DNA from: a virus
Strand: one strand, 5' to 3'
DNA: 26,525 nucleotides
IMG/VR virus record: IMGVR_UViG_3300025115_000049
Location: 1 to 26,525 of that record
Below, piece after piece: positions 1 through 7,232 of this stretch. A program made the translations under genes and the position numbers. Positions within the stretch are counted from its first letter, which is position 1. Each line of letters starts with the position of its first letter. The notes beneath the pieces were generated by a model. That model saw only the letters and a list, made by a program, of their open reading frames with translations, was not told where the DNA came from and did no database searches.

Positions 1-44
1 TAATAGGATAAAGGCTTATTTTAGATAAATTTACATAGGATTGA

Positions 45-248
45 TTAGGAAGTTTCATTAAATTCCAATCCAAATATGTCGTTTCCGCCTTCATGTTCTG
101 GTAAATCAAACCTATCAATAATTTCTAAGGCTATTTTTTTGAATTCATCAAAATTTTCAATATATCCAATAGGATATATAATACAACCACGTACTGCGCC
201 GCATGGTCCAAGTTTGGGATTCATAAATAATTCACGTACCATAATCAT
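45..248 (-). CDS. hypothetical protein, 67 aa
   Basis: Unrecognised small soluble protein with no signal peptide or membrane segment; the acidic C-terminal half contains a run ending in D-L-P-E-H-E-G-G-N-D. The start is well supported: a GGAGAG ribosome site lies six bases before the ATG, and that ATG shares four bases (ATGA) with the stop of the glycosyltransferase-like gene, which implies translational coupling. It is the last gene of the minus-strand operon inside the window. The 44 bases beyond it to the window edge hold no recognisable feature. Function unknown; existence likely from coupling and ribosome site. Confidence 0.7.
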   Translation of the reverse strand: MIMVRELFMNPKLGPCGAVRGCIIYPIGYIENFDEFKKIALEIIDRFDLPEHEGGNDIFGLEFNETS

Positions 249-946
249 CGGAATCTCTCCATATTCTTATTATTTGTCCAATCTTTTATGTGGTCTTGTC
301 TCCTATTGTCATTTTCATCCCAAACTTCACCAACAAAATGATACTTTTTGTCCAGTCTAACAGGAAATGGTAAACTTTCATCTCCATATTGACCAATACT
401 GTCATGCACCATTATGTCTTTTTGTTCTTTATGGTAGGCATATAGCCCACGTAGGAACAATTGGTCTTGACCATATGCATCTGTACCAGTGTTATTCTTG
501 AGCCAGGTACGTATGGTCATGTCCATGTTTATATTCTGGCCGGGGTGTATGCGTCGTAAACCCCACATACCGCCCGGAACAGCAATGGGGTTGTGTGCCG
601 GATGATCCCTACACACATGGAAACGTTTACCAGAGTACAGCCATTCATCCACGGCATATTTCTCCCTGAGACTAAGCCGGCTATCGGCGTCCCGTGAAAT
701 AAACACCTCATCTTCTACCAGGAATCGCCAGAACATGCCAGGAACTTCACTACCAGTCATGTCCACCGTCTTTACATAGCCAAATTGGTTATATAGCTCA
801 ATGTGTTCCTTGGGAACGCTGGAATCATGGTATATGTAAACCAGCCACCCATGGTATATGATGTCAGCCAGCTCAATGTTCCTAAGCATTCCTACTGTAT
901 ATTTTGGGTGGTCTCCATACACGGAGAAGGATATGACGTGCTTCAT
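245..946 (-). CDS. glycosyltransferase-like protein (GT-A type)
   Basis: A 233-residue protein resembling phage and capsule-type GT-A glycosyltransferases. It opens with a beta strand (KHVISFSVYG) followed by a region rich in Y-P/H-G-W-x-V-Y-I-Y-H-D, as in nucleotide-sugar-binding Rossmann halves. A D-A-D motif at about residues 86-88 (in FISRDADSR) fits the metal-binding DXD. The PGGMWGLRR stretch near residues 125-135 resembles an acceptor loop. No signal peptide or membrane segment, so cytoplasmic. It probably transfers a sugar to phage DNA, a virion protein or host surface glycan; substrate and donor cannot be read from sequence. The start overlaps the upstream stop by ATGA and has no strong ribosome site, so translation is probably coupled. 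Confidence 0.65.
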   Translation of the reverse strand: MKHVISFSVYGDHPKYTVGMLRNIELADIIYHGWLVYIYHDSSVPKEHIELYNQFGYVKTVDMTGSEVPGMFWRFLVEDEVFISRDADSRLSLREKYAVDEWLYSGKRFHVCRDHPAHNPIAVPGGMWGLRRIHPGQNINMDMTIRTWLKNNTGTDAYGQDQLFLRGLYAYHKEQKDIMVHDSIGQYGDESLPFPVRLDKKYHFVGEVWDENDNRRQDHIKDWTNNKNMERFR

Positions 947-1224
947 GGGCCGATGCTAACCTTTATGTCGTTCTTAGTGAAGTGGTCCAAGCTTTTGGTG
1001 TTCACTATGGCTAGGAAAGCTTCTATGAGGTTGTTCAAAAACTCATCCAGACTAACACTGTTATCCACAGCATTGAATTCCACTGTCTTACCGTTGCTTC
1101 CTGTCAGAGTGAGATTTTTTGGATAGATCATATTGCTGAGTGTTAGTATGGCGCCTGAGATGGGTATTGAGCTGGTGTCGAATATCGGCATATGTTTATT
1201 AGCCTTGATTATGTCCTCAAACAT
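943..1224 (-). CDS. hypothetical protein with MFEDII N-terminus
   Basis: A 93-residue unknown protein. The start at 1224 is preferred over an upstream in-frame codon because AAGGAG stands five bases before it and because the resulting MFEDII N-terminus matches the MFEDLI starts of two neighbouring genes. It overlaps the dCMP deaminase end by eight bases. The middle (NGKTVEFNAVDNSVSLDEFL) followed by an amphipathic helix recalls the C-terminal half of the 1681-1950 protein in layout (beta strand, acidic turn, helix), so the two may be remote paralogues; this is inference. No catalytic motif seen. Confidence 0.72.
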   Translation of the reverse strand: MFEDIIKANKHMPIFDTSSIPISGAILTLSNMIYPKNLTLTGSNGKTVEFNAVDNSVSLDEFLNNLIEAFLAIVNTKSLDHFTKNDIKVSIGP

Positions 1225-1684
1225 GGAAACTCCTTGTCTTACCACCTTTATACATCCAGAGCTTTACATCCGGTCTTTGTCTGAACAGCTCCATTGAGTC
1301 ATCATAACCAGAGTTCCGGAATATTATCTGGTGTATGCCGGCATTGAGTATTATCTTGGTGCACTGCCTACAGGGTAGGCCTTGTGTGTACATTGTGGAA
1401 CCGGCAACCGATACGCCAATGTAGGCCCCTTGTATGATGGCGTTCTGTTCTGCATGGACAGCATCACACAGGTCCAACCTCCCGCCGTGTGGTATGTTGG
1501 ATGTGATTCTCACGCAGGTCTCACTGGTGCAATGTTCCAGTCCATTTGGTAGTCCATTATAGCCGGTGGTCAGTATCCTGTGATCCTTGACCAATACAGC
1601 TCCAACCTGGCGCCGGAGGCAACTGGACCGCGTCGCCACATAGTCTGCCATACCCAGGAAATATTGGTCCCACGTTGGTTTCAC
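1217..1684 (-). CDS. cd: deoxycytidylate (dCMP) deaminase
   Basis: Zinc-dependent deaminase converting dCMP to dUMP, feeding thymidylate synthesis for phage DNA replication. The 155-residue length suits T4 Cd-type enzymes. The zinc and catalytic signature is present: H77-A-E79 (in VHAEQNAI) and P-C105-R-Q-C108. The N-terminal region has the expected S-x-C-x-R-R-Q-V-G-A-V substrate-binding stretch and the N-G-L-P loop. Soluble, cytoplasmic. It overlaps the upstream unknown gene by ATGA (1681-1684), so it is co-translated in the operon. A related cytidine deaminase is possible, but the insert around C-T-S-E-T-C before the catalytic His is typical of the dCMP family. Confidence 0.92.
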   Translation of the reverse strand: MKPTWDQYFLGMADYVATRSSCLRRQVGAVLVKDHRILTTGYNGLPNGLEHCTSETCVRITSNIPHGGRLDLCDAVHAEQNAIIQGAYIGVSVAGSTMYTQGLPCRQCTKIILNAGIHQIIFRNSGYDDSMELFRQRPDVKLWMYKGGKTRSFHV

Positions 1685-1950
1685 GTGATTACAATGTCCA
1701 CTGGGTGATGGCTGACTATGTAATCCACCTCGACGCAGTTCATCAGTATATCCCGTAATACAAGTTCCAAGGTTCTGATGGCACCTTCTCTATCATCGGC
1801 ATCACACTGGAATGTAATACCCCTAAAGACCACATCAATAACCTTGGAATTTGGGGTCCGGTGGCCATGGATAGTATGGGTTAGGTCACCATGATCCGGT
1901 TTAGGTGGAGCCACCGGGGTCGTGCTACCGCTAATTAGGTCCTCAAACAT
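1681..1950 (-). CDS. hypothetical protein with MFEDLI N-terminus
   Basis: An 89-residue unknown protein starting MFEDLISGST, followed by a proline-rich linker (PVAPPKPDHGD) and a small alpha/beta body (VIDVVFRGITFQCDADD, then a helix REGAIRTLELVLRDIL). AGGAGG is placed correctly for the ATG at 1950. Nine bases separate it from the upstream gene, and it overlaps dCMP deaminase by ATGA. The N-terminal six residues are shared with genes 943-1224 and 1960-2862, while the bodies differ. No function can be assigned. Confidence 0.75.
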   Translation of the reverse strand: MFEDLISGSTTPVAPPKPDHGDLTHTIHGHRTPNSKVIDVVFRGITFQCDADDREGAIRTLELVLRDILMNCVEVDYIVSHHPVDIVIT

Positions 1951-1959
1951 AATGTCCTC

Positions 1960-2862
1960 CTACTTTGTGTCCACATATCCCACGACCGCATGTGCTCCGC
2001 AGTTTATATCCGGAGATTCCTTATCCGAAAGGTGATCCGGTATACGGCCGATGAGTTGGTTTAGGAAATATTCGGCAGCTCTATCGGCAATGTTTTTGAT
2101 ACATGGTAAATTATGGTGCTTTGTGTACTCATCCTGAAAGGCCATAGAGATGTTATCCCGCCAAGGCCGGTAGTAGTCTGGATCGGACCTTAGAGCCGTA
2201 ATTAGAGCATCCACCGGGCTAACAGCCATAATGTGTATCGTTGCGCCTGTAATATAAAGCTTCTGTTCCGGGGATACTGTACCACACATGCTAGCAGATG
2301 CATTGAAACACAGTACGTCACGTATACCATCACTAAAGGACATGGATCCGTCGCCAATACCTACAGAACCTAAGTTATAGTTGTCTCCGGACACAGGTGG
2401 GTGTTGATTACCGAGCTTATTGGTATATTCCTTACGTATACCATCACTAAAGGACATGGATCCGTCGCCAATACCTACAGAACCTAAGTTATAGTTGTCT
2501 CCGGACACAGGTGGGTGTTGATTACCGAGCTTATTAGTATATTCCTTGATTTCATTGGCTATAGATTGCTGGGTGATTCTATCATTTGGTTCAAAGGTGT
2601 GTTTCTCAAGTATATCAACAATGGTTTCGTTAAGCCTATCTAAATTTGCCATCGGTTTCCAATCAGATAAAGTGAGTTCCGACCAAGCAAGGGGATCCTT
2701 GGACTTCACTGCGATCAATTCGGCCCGAACTTCCGCTTCCACCTTAGTCAAATCTTCTTCTACAGATTTTGTCCATGCGGCACAGTATACTGGATTTGTA
2801 TCCGAGTCTACATTCTCATTGAGTTTGACACCCACTTTACTTCCAATTAGATCCTCAAACAT
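1960..2862 (-). CDS. hypothetical protein with MFEDLI N-terminus and internal tandem duplication
   Basis: A 300-residue unknown protein. It starts MFEDLIGSKV behind a GGAGGTAG ribosome site, one base after the DUF488-like gene. Residues from about 25 to 105 look helical and acidic. The centre holds two copies of a 38-residue unit starting EYTNKLGNQH and containing NLGSVGIGDGSMSF. The C-terminal third (A-V-S-P-V-D-A-L-I-T-A-L, then a helical part ending N-Q-L-I-G-R-I-P-D-H-L) has no recognised motif. The duplication is exactly in frame and nearly identical at DNA level, so it is recent. Function unknown. It could be a virion or internal protein, since Leu-Asn-Glu at residues 14-16 resembles the head-protease site used elsewhere in this phage, but this is weak. 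Confidence 0.75.
   Translation of the reverse strand: MFEDLIGSKVGVKLNENVDSDTNPVYCAAWTKSVEEDLTKVEAEVRAELIAVKSKDPLAWSELTLSDWKPMANLDRLNETIVDILEKHTFEPNDRITQQSIANEIKEYTNKLGNQHPPVSGDNYNLGSVGIGDGSMSFSDGIRKEYTNKLGNQHPPVSGDNYNLGSVGIGDGSMSFSDGIRDVLCFNASASMCGTVSPEQKLYITGATIHIMAVSPVDALITALRSDPDYYRPWRDNISMAFQDEYTKHHNLPCIKNIADRAAEYFLNQLIGRIPDHLSDKESPDINCGAHAVVGYVDTK
2320..2547. repeat. in-frame 114-bp tandem duplication (2 copies)
   Basis: Copies 2320-2433 and 2434-2547 are identical except for one base (G at 2422, A at 2536), which is synonymous (Thr ACC/ACT) in the minus-strand gene. The period is 114 bases, or 38 codons, so the reading frame is preserved. Near-identity points to a recent duplication or active expansion and contraction; a collapsed or expanded assembly is possible. 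Confidence 0.97.
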
Positions 2863-2863
2863 A

Positions 2864-3202
2864 TTACACTACCTCCTCCACCATTATACCTGTGTGTTTC
2901 ATAAGCCAGTTGGCCACTATATGCCGGTGGCAGAATTTTTCTGGCTTCTCATAGCACAGCAGTATGGCATCATTGCCAAGCTCTTCCAATATATTTTGTG
3001 GCCTTAGAAACCATAACACACGCCGATGGTATATTTCATCATAGGCTTCTTCACCAATCTTACCTACCTTATACAGGTCTAATAAATGTTTTGGCGGTGC
3101 CAATGTTTTGTATTGTTTCCCTGTAAACCATTTAGGGGTATATAGGGCTATTGATACCGCGTTTACATTGTTACCGGATTTAGCAAAGTATGATGTTTCC
3201 AT
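2864..3202 (-). CDS. DUF488-like protein
   Basis: A 112-residue protein. Its C-terminal segment LLCYEKPEKFCHRHIVANWL (about 81-100) is the hallmark of the DUF488 family: a Cys in a strand, E-K, then C-H-R before a helix. The N-terminal part (TSYFAKS, then S-I-A-L-Y-T-P-K-W) also fits. The biochemical role of DUF488 proteins is not settled, so no reaction is assigned. It lies 13 bases after the PrkA-like gene and one base before the 300-residue unknown gene, so it is part of the same operon. No strong ribosome site precedes the ATG. Confidence 0.75.
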   Translation of the reverse strand: METSYFAKSGNNVNAVSIALYTPKWFTGKQYKTLAPPKHLLDLYKVGKIGEEAYDEIYHRRVLWFLRPQNILEELGNDAILLCYEKPEKFCHRHIVANWLMKHTGIMVEEVV

Positions 3203-3215
3203 TTTTGTATATGGA

Positions 3216-6200
3216 TCAATCAGTTTTCCTAAGCAATTCTCCGACGAAGCTTAGGAGCTGCTCTCCACACTGGTCACAGTAACCGTGTTCTGCCAGCTTG
3301 GCCAAGGCATCTGTCCTACGCTTCTTGCTTTTCTCATTGGCCACAGCCGTCTTATCTGCAATGGTCAATGAGACCACGTTCTTTAGGTCAGAAATGAGCT
3401 TCTTCTCAATGGCCTCCTTGAGCGGAGCATAATCATTGAATGTGAAGGGCCTACCTTGCTCCAGCAGGGTGCTCTTATACACGAAGATGTTGTTCCGGAA
3501 CTCTTTCCGTGAGTTTATAGGCACCCCAATGATCTCCTCAATAGACCTCATAAGTTTTTCATCAGGATCACTATATTCGCCAAGGATACTGTCCAACACC
3601 TTCTCATTCTTGCAAAACGCCTTGGCATTCATTACATAGTTCTCAAATAGAGACTGGGCCTGCTCCTCATAAGCGACCAGGAAGGCCATATTAACCTCCT
3701 TCTTGGCGATCTGCTTATACTCGTAGGCCACTGAATCCTTCTCACCCAGGAGCATGATTTCAATGTATTTCTTCTGCAATTCATCCGTGATGCCGATCTG
3801 ATGGCTAAAGTTTTCCCGTAGGCTCCGGATAATATCAATCGGGTTGACACACTTCTTGTCCTCTTTCATACCCAGAGCGACATTCAATGCATTGATGATG
3901 AACCTGGGTGAAATGCCGGTCATACCCTCTCCGGCGGCCCGGCCTTCCTGTCGCAGAGTCTTAACATCCAGCTCAGCCTTCCTCATTTCTTCCGTAACTT
4001 CACCGTTATAAATTCTCATTTTTTCCAACAGGGATGGAACCTTAGTGGAAGGTGTAAGCCTGGTAAGCACGGCAAACTGTGCCGCGATCCGTAATGTATG
4101 CGGAGCGATATGGATGCCTTTGAAATCGGACTCCCGGATCATCTTTTCATAAATCTTGATTTCATCATTTACCACCACATTCCAAGGCACCTGGATGGGG
4201 TACATCCGGTCATGCAGGGCCTCATTCTTTTTGTCAGCCTTGAAAGAGTCAAACTCATTGGAATTTGTGTGACTAAGTATCAGTTCATCCACATAGATAT
4301 GGGGAAAGCCCGGTGTCTTGATAACCTGCTCCTGTGCCACTGTAATGAATACATATAGAAGCTTGGTGTCACAGTTATGGTTTATAAAACCGTTACCACA
4401 GTAAGCATGACGGTCAGAGTTAATTACCAGGTCATAGACCCTTTCCTTTGGCAAAGATGTAATGGACTCAACGGTATCATAGAAATAGTCCAGGCTGTAT
4501 AGGTCCCACAGTTCCGTTACATCGGTAAAATTTTCCAGTGACCTTATGACATTTTCGGCAAGGTTATAGGACACATGCCCATTGGATATTGCGTTCCTGA
4601 AAGAGCCTTTATCAACATCACATAGGTTGTACTTGATAGTGAATCCGGACTTCACCGCTCTTCTATATGCCTCCTCCATGTTTCCGTACAAGGGGAACAC
4701 ATGTTTATAGGAACGTTCCTGGTATTGAATCTCATCACTGATTTTGTCCAACTTTGACTGTTTCACCCGGCATGTGAATCCAATGTGTTTCCGAAATAGT
4801 ACCACATCTGCCCCGGTGATATTCAAGTGATAGTAATACCTATCGTACTCCTTATTGTACACCTTTGATATTTTGCAGATAATTCCAAATTTTAGCAGCA
4901 TGAACTGTATTTGGTGTGTAAGTTCCTGTGACGCGGAGCAACATCCTACACGATCACATGTAACAGTACCATCACCTGTAAAATATGCGGACAGGAACGA
5001 TGCTACCACCTTCTTAGGAGACCGCAGTATAGACCATGGTATAACCTTCTCGCTCGCGTGATGGAAATCAAATCCAAGCCACATTATGATTTTTTTGAGA
5101 TGGGTGGATGTGAGATAGCTGTTAGTTTTATCACATGCATAACGTAACCCCATGTTCTCGGTAAGACGTTTTACATCATTTCTGATATCACGGTCCATGT
5201 TGGCAATGGAAAATCCATTACCATGGAAAGAGCCTTCGGAAATCAAGTAACCCATTAGTCTTCCCATATCCTCATCGACATATTTCGGAAGACGAACAAC
5301 ACGGGGCAACCTTACAGAGTCGCCCAATAATGACATAATATCCCTGTTGTATAATCGACCCACACTGCAACCAACGGCTTTGGCGACCTCTTTCATTGTC
5401 ATACCGCTTTTATAGAGCCGGACAGCTTCATCCATATCAACGTTTTTCCGGTAAACGTAGTCCTGATTATGGGAACGATGATTGGAACGTTGATAGTGTA
5501 ATAGTTTCTCCGGATATTCGACAAACGTTTCACTATCATAATTGTCGAGCCTTTGAATCGGTATAAAATCGTCCGATCTTATATCCTGTAAGGCAACCCA
5601 ATCGAGTTTTCCAAACCTAACAACCTGGATTCTATGATCTTTTGATCCTTTGAGTCTATAACCCTTACCGGTTACTAGCTCCATGATTTCTTTCTCACCT
5701 TGGTCTACGGTGGTGATAGATTCCACTGTATTCGATCCATCATATACCTTTGTGTTTCCGGTTATATCGGCTATACAGAAAACACCATTTTCTGTTACCA
5801 CCAATGTATCACCTGTAACACACTTTAAAAGCTCAATCGATTCCAATATACCACCGTTCCCTACCTCCAGCTCCCCATCAAACTGATAGGCCCGTGGGTC
5901 CGTTTCACCAAACCTGGAAATCTTGGCCAAGTTAACCCGGCCAATAAGTTCCGATACATCTTGACTTTTTGGGTCCGCTGGCTGAAAGGTTCCAATTCCC
6001 AACCGCTTCTGTTCACTGAACCGGACTTGCTCCACCGGTACATCTTCCCACCGGATATGGCCATCCATACCCTTATACTCATTCTCAACAGTAAAGAGGC
6101 ACTGTGGACAAAGGTGTCCCTCTATCTTTAGACCCAGCATCTCTTGCCACTTGGGCCGGTCTGCATTGGGTATAAGGTGCAGTGGTTCCTCATGCAACGG

Positions 6201-6632
6201 GCACCCCTTGATTACATACTTAGGGGTCTTATCTGCCTCCAGCCCTTTCTTGATAAGTGATGCCAGTGTTGACTTACCAGAGGATACTGGTCCCACAAGA
6301 ATAAGGATACGCTTGCCGGTCTCTGTCCGCCTGGCAGCTGCTTTCAGGAACCTCATGATGTCATGCACCGGTTCATAGGTACCATATATCCTATTGTCAA
6401 AAAACTTGTACCGAACAATGTCCTCATAGCCCAATGTCTTGCAGGTGTCAGGCAGGGCTTCGGTACCATAGGCCATAATCATGTTGTAAATGCGTTCAGG
6501 TGCTGTACAGGCTATACCAGGATTGTCTTTTACCAAACCAAGGTATTCGATCATGGTGCCTGTCCATAGTGTGTTGTCTACTGCCTTTCTCTGTTCCAGA
6601 ATGATTTGCTTGAAATCCAGGTTGTCGTTCAC
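3216..6632 (-). CDS. prkA: PrkA-type AAA+ serine protein kinase, interrupted by an intein
   Basis: The precursor has 1138 residues; removing the intein (271-753) leaves a 655-residue protein, the size of bacterial PrkA/YeaG (about 630-645). N-terminal PrkA AAA domain: Walker A GPVSSGKST at 114-122, the paired-Cys stretches G-C-P-L-H-E-E-P-L and H-L-C-P-Q-C, and GNGGILESIELLK (258-270), which leads into the intein. After the intein, IYVDELILSHTNSNEF and the helical C-terminal PrkA domain (R-S-L-R-E-N-F, then GYCDQCGEQLL near the end) follow. Bacterial PrkA is a cytoplasmic stress or starvation-linked kinase; its bacterial partners SpoVR and YeaH are not seen here. Ribosome site AAGGAG precedes the ATG. 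The role in a phage is unknown; host phosphorylation or an AAA+ remodelling function are guesses. Confidence 0.93.
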   Translation of the reverse strand: MNDNLDFKQIILEQRKAVDNTLWTGTMIEYLGLVKDNPGIACTAPERIYNMIMAYGTEALPDTCKTLGYEDIVRYKFFDNRIYGTYEPVHDIMRFLKAAARRTETGKRILILVGPVSSGKSTLASLIKKGLEADKTPKYVIKGCPLHEEPLHLIPNADRPKWQEMLGLKIEGHLCPQCLFTVENEYKGMDGHIRWEDVPVEQVRFSEQKRLGIGTFQPADPKSQDVSELIGRVNLAKISRFGETDPRAYQFDGELEVGNGGILESIELLKCVTGDTLVVTENGVFCIADITGNTKVYDGSNTVESITTVDQGEKEIMELVTGKGYRLKGSKDHRIQVVRFGKLDWVALQDIRSDDFIPIQRLDNYDSETFVEYPEKLLHYQRSNHRSHNQDYVYRKNVDMDEAVRLYKSGMTMKEVAKAVGCSVGRLYNRDIMSLLGDSVRLPRVVRLPKYVDEDMGRLMGYLISEGSFHGNGFSIANMDRDIRNDVKRLTENMGLRYACDKTNSYLTSTHLKKIIMWLGFDFHHASEKVIPWSILRSPKKVVASFLSAYFTGDGTVTCDRVGCCSASQELTHQIQFMLLKFGIICKISKVYNKEYDRYYYHLNITGADVVLFRKHIGFTCRVKQSKLDKISDEIQYQERSYKHVFPLYGNMEEAYRRAVKSGFTIKYNLCDVDKGSFRNAISNGHVSYNLAENVIRSLENFTDVTELWDLYSLDYFYDTVESITSLPKERVYDLVINSDRHAYCGNGFINHNCDTKLLYVFITVAQEQVIKTPGFPHIYVDELILSHTNSNEFDSFKADKKNEALHDRMYPIQVPWNVVVNDEIKIYEKMIRESDFKGIHIAPHTLRIAAQFAVLTRLTPSTKVPSLLEKMRIYNGEVTEEMRKAELDVKTLRQEGRAAGEGMTGISPRFIINALNVALGMKEDKKCVNPIDIIRSLRENFSHQIGITDELQKKYIEIMLLGEKDSVAYEYKQIAKKEVNMAFLVAYEEQAQSLFENYVMNAKAFCKNEKVLDSILGEYSDPDEKLMRSIEEIIGVPINSRKEFRNNIFVYKSTLLEQGRPFTFNDYAPLKEAIEKKLISDLKNVVSLTIADKTAVANEKSKKRRTDALAKLAEHGYCDQCGEQLLSFVGELLRKTD
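4374..5822 (-). other. intein in PrkA, LAGLIDADG homing type (483 aa)
   Basis: Precursor residues 271-753. The N-terminal splice block starts at Cys271 (CVTGDTLVV); block B is GSKDHRIQVV with its conserved D-H. The C-terminal block ends in INHN followed by Cys as the +1 extein residue, so the penultimate His and terminal Asn are intact. A helix-turn-helix-like segment (T-M-K-E-V-A-K-A-V-G-C-S) lies at intein residues 142-153. Two LAGLIDADG-type helices follow: LMGYLISEGSF (189-199) and VASFLSAYFTGDGTV (273-287), both with acidic residues. All elements look intact, so splicing and homing are probably functional. The joined extein reads ELLK-CDTKLLYVF, continuous with PrkA family sequence. Confidence 0.95.
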
Positions 6633-6662
6633 GTTGGTCTCCTTTTTAGTTTGTGTGCCATA

Positions 6663-7148
6663 TCATACATCAACAGCCTTAGGTTGTAAATCTATTTGCC
6701 TTGGTTCTTCGTCCTTCAGCATCCGGAGTATGGTTTCCCTGTCAGAAATAATTATGTTCCGGTCTCCTACTCCACCTGTCTTTTCAATGATACCAAGCTG
6801 TCTCTCCTTGAGCTGGAGTGCTTGGATTTTGAGTTTTAGGTTAGCAATTTCAAAGTGCTTATTATAGAGCTGGCTTGTGGAATCGTTGATCACCGCTAGT
6901 ATACCAGAGGCCACCTCCACCATCCTTGGTAGGAACTGCGGAGCATATTCCCCACTCGATATAACGCGCATAAGGTGGTCGAGTATGGCATTAGCTTTGG
7001 AAACTGTATCGGAGATTATTTTATCGGGTTCACTTATATCCGTTGGCTTGAGGGCCAGGTCGGCAGGTGGTACCTCAATGACCTCGGTGTCTATTACGGA
7101 GGCTTGCGGAATGTCGAACTCTTTTAGTAAATTATCCAAATCCAACAT
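6663..7148 (-). CDS. candidate terminase small subunit (gp16-like)
   Basis: A 161-residue protein, close to T4 gp16 (164 residues) in size and layout: a short N-terminal segment (MLDLDNLLKEFDIP), an acidic, proline-containing linker, a long central helical/coiled-coil region (about 45-120), then a C-terminal segment I-I-I-S-D-R-E-T-I-L-R-M-L. T4-type small terminases have this plan, but no diagnostic residue identifies the family, so this is inference from architecture and phage type. The large terminase is not in the window. AAGGA precedes the ATG at 7148, and 30 bases separate it from prkA; it heads the minus-strand operon. Alternatives: a scaffold or other coiled-coil virion protein. Confidence 0.5.
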   Translation of the reverse strand: MLDLDNLLKEFDIPQASVIDTEVIEVPPADLALKPTDISEPDKIISDTVSKANAILDHLMRVISSGEYAPQFLPRMVEVASGILAVINDSTSQLYNKHFEIANLKLKIQALQLKERQLGIIEKTGGVGDRNIIISDRETILRMLKDEEPRQIDLQPKAVDV

Positions 7149-7197
7149 GATATATCCTTACACAGCATTGATAACCTATTTAGTAGGTCCAACTGTC

Positions 7198-7205
7198 TAT
7201 AAATA
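7198..7205 (+). promoter_or_regulatory. T4-type late promoter box TATAAATA
   Basis: An exact TATAAATA on the plus strand, 27 bases before the ATG of the radical-SAM-like gene, in the intergenic gap between divergent genes. In T4 this octamer is the late promoter recognised by gp55-containing RNA polymerase. The position leaves room for a start point and the AGGAG ribosome site. No gp55 homologue lies in the window. Confidence 0.65.
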
Positions 7206-7232
7206 GGGTATCACACATATGAGGAGATGTAA

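Noticed and set aside
2546-3007. 153-codon plus-strand open frame
   Set aside because: Antisense shadow across two minus-strand genes with good ribosome sites; Ser/Leu-rich product without features.
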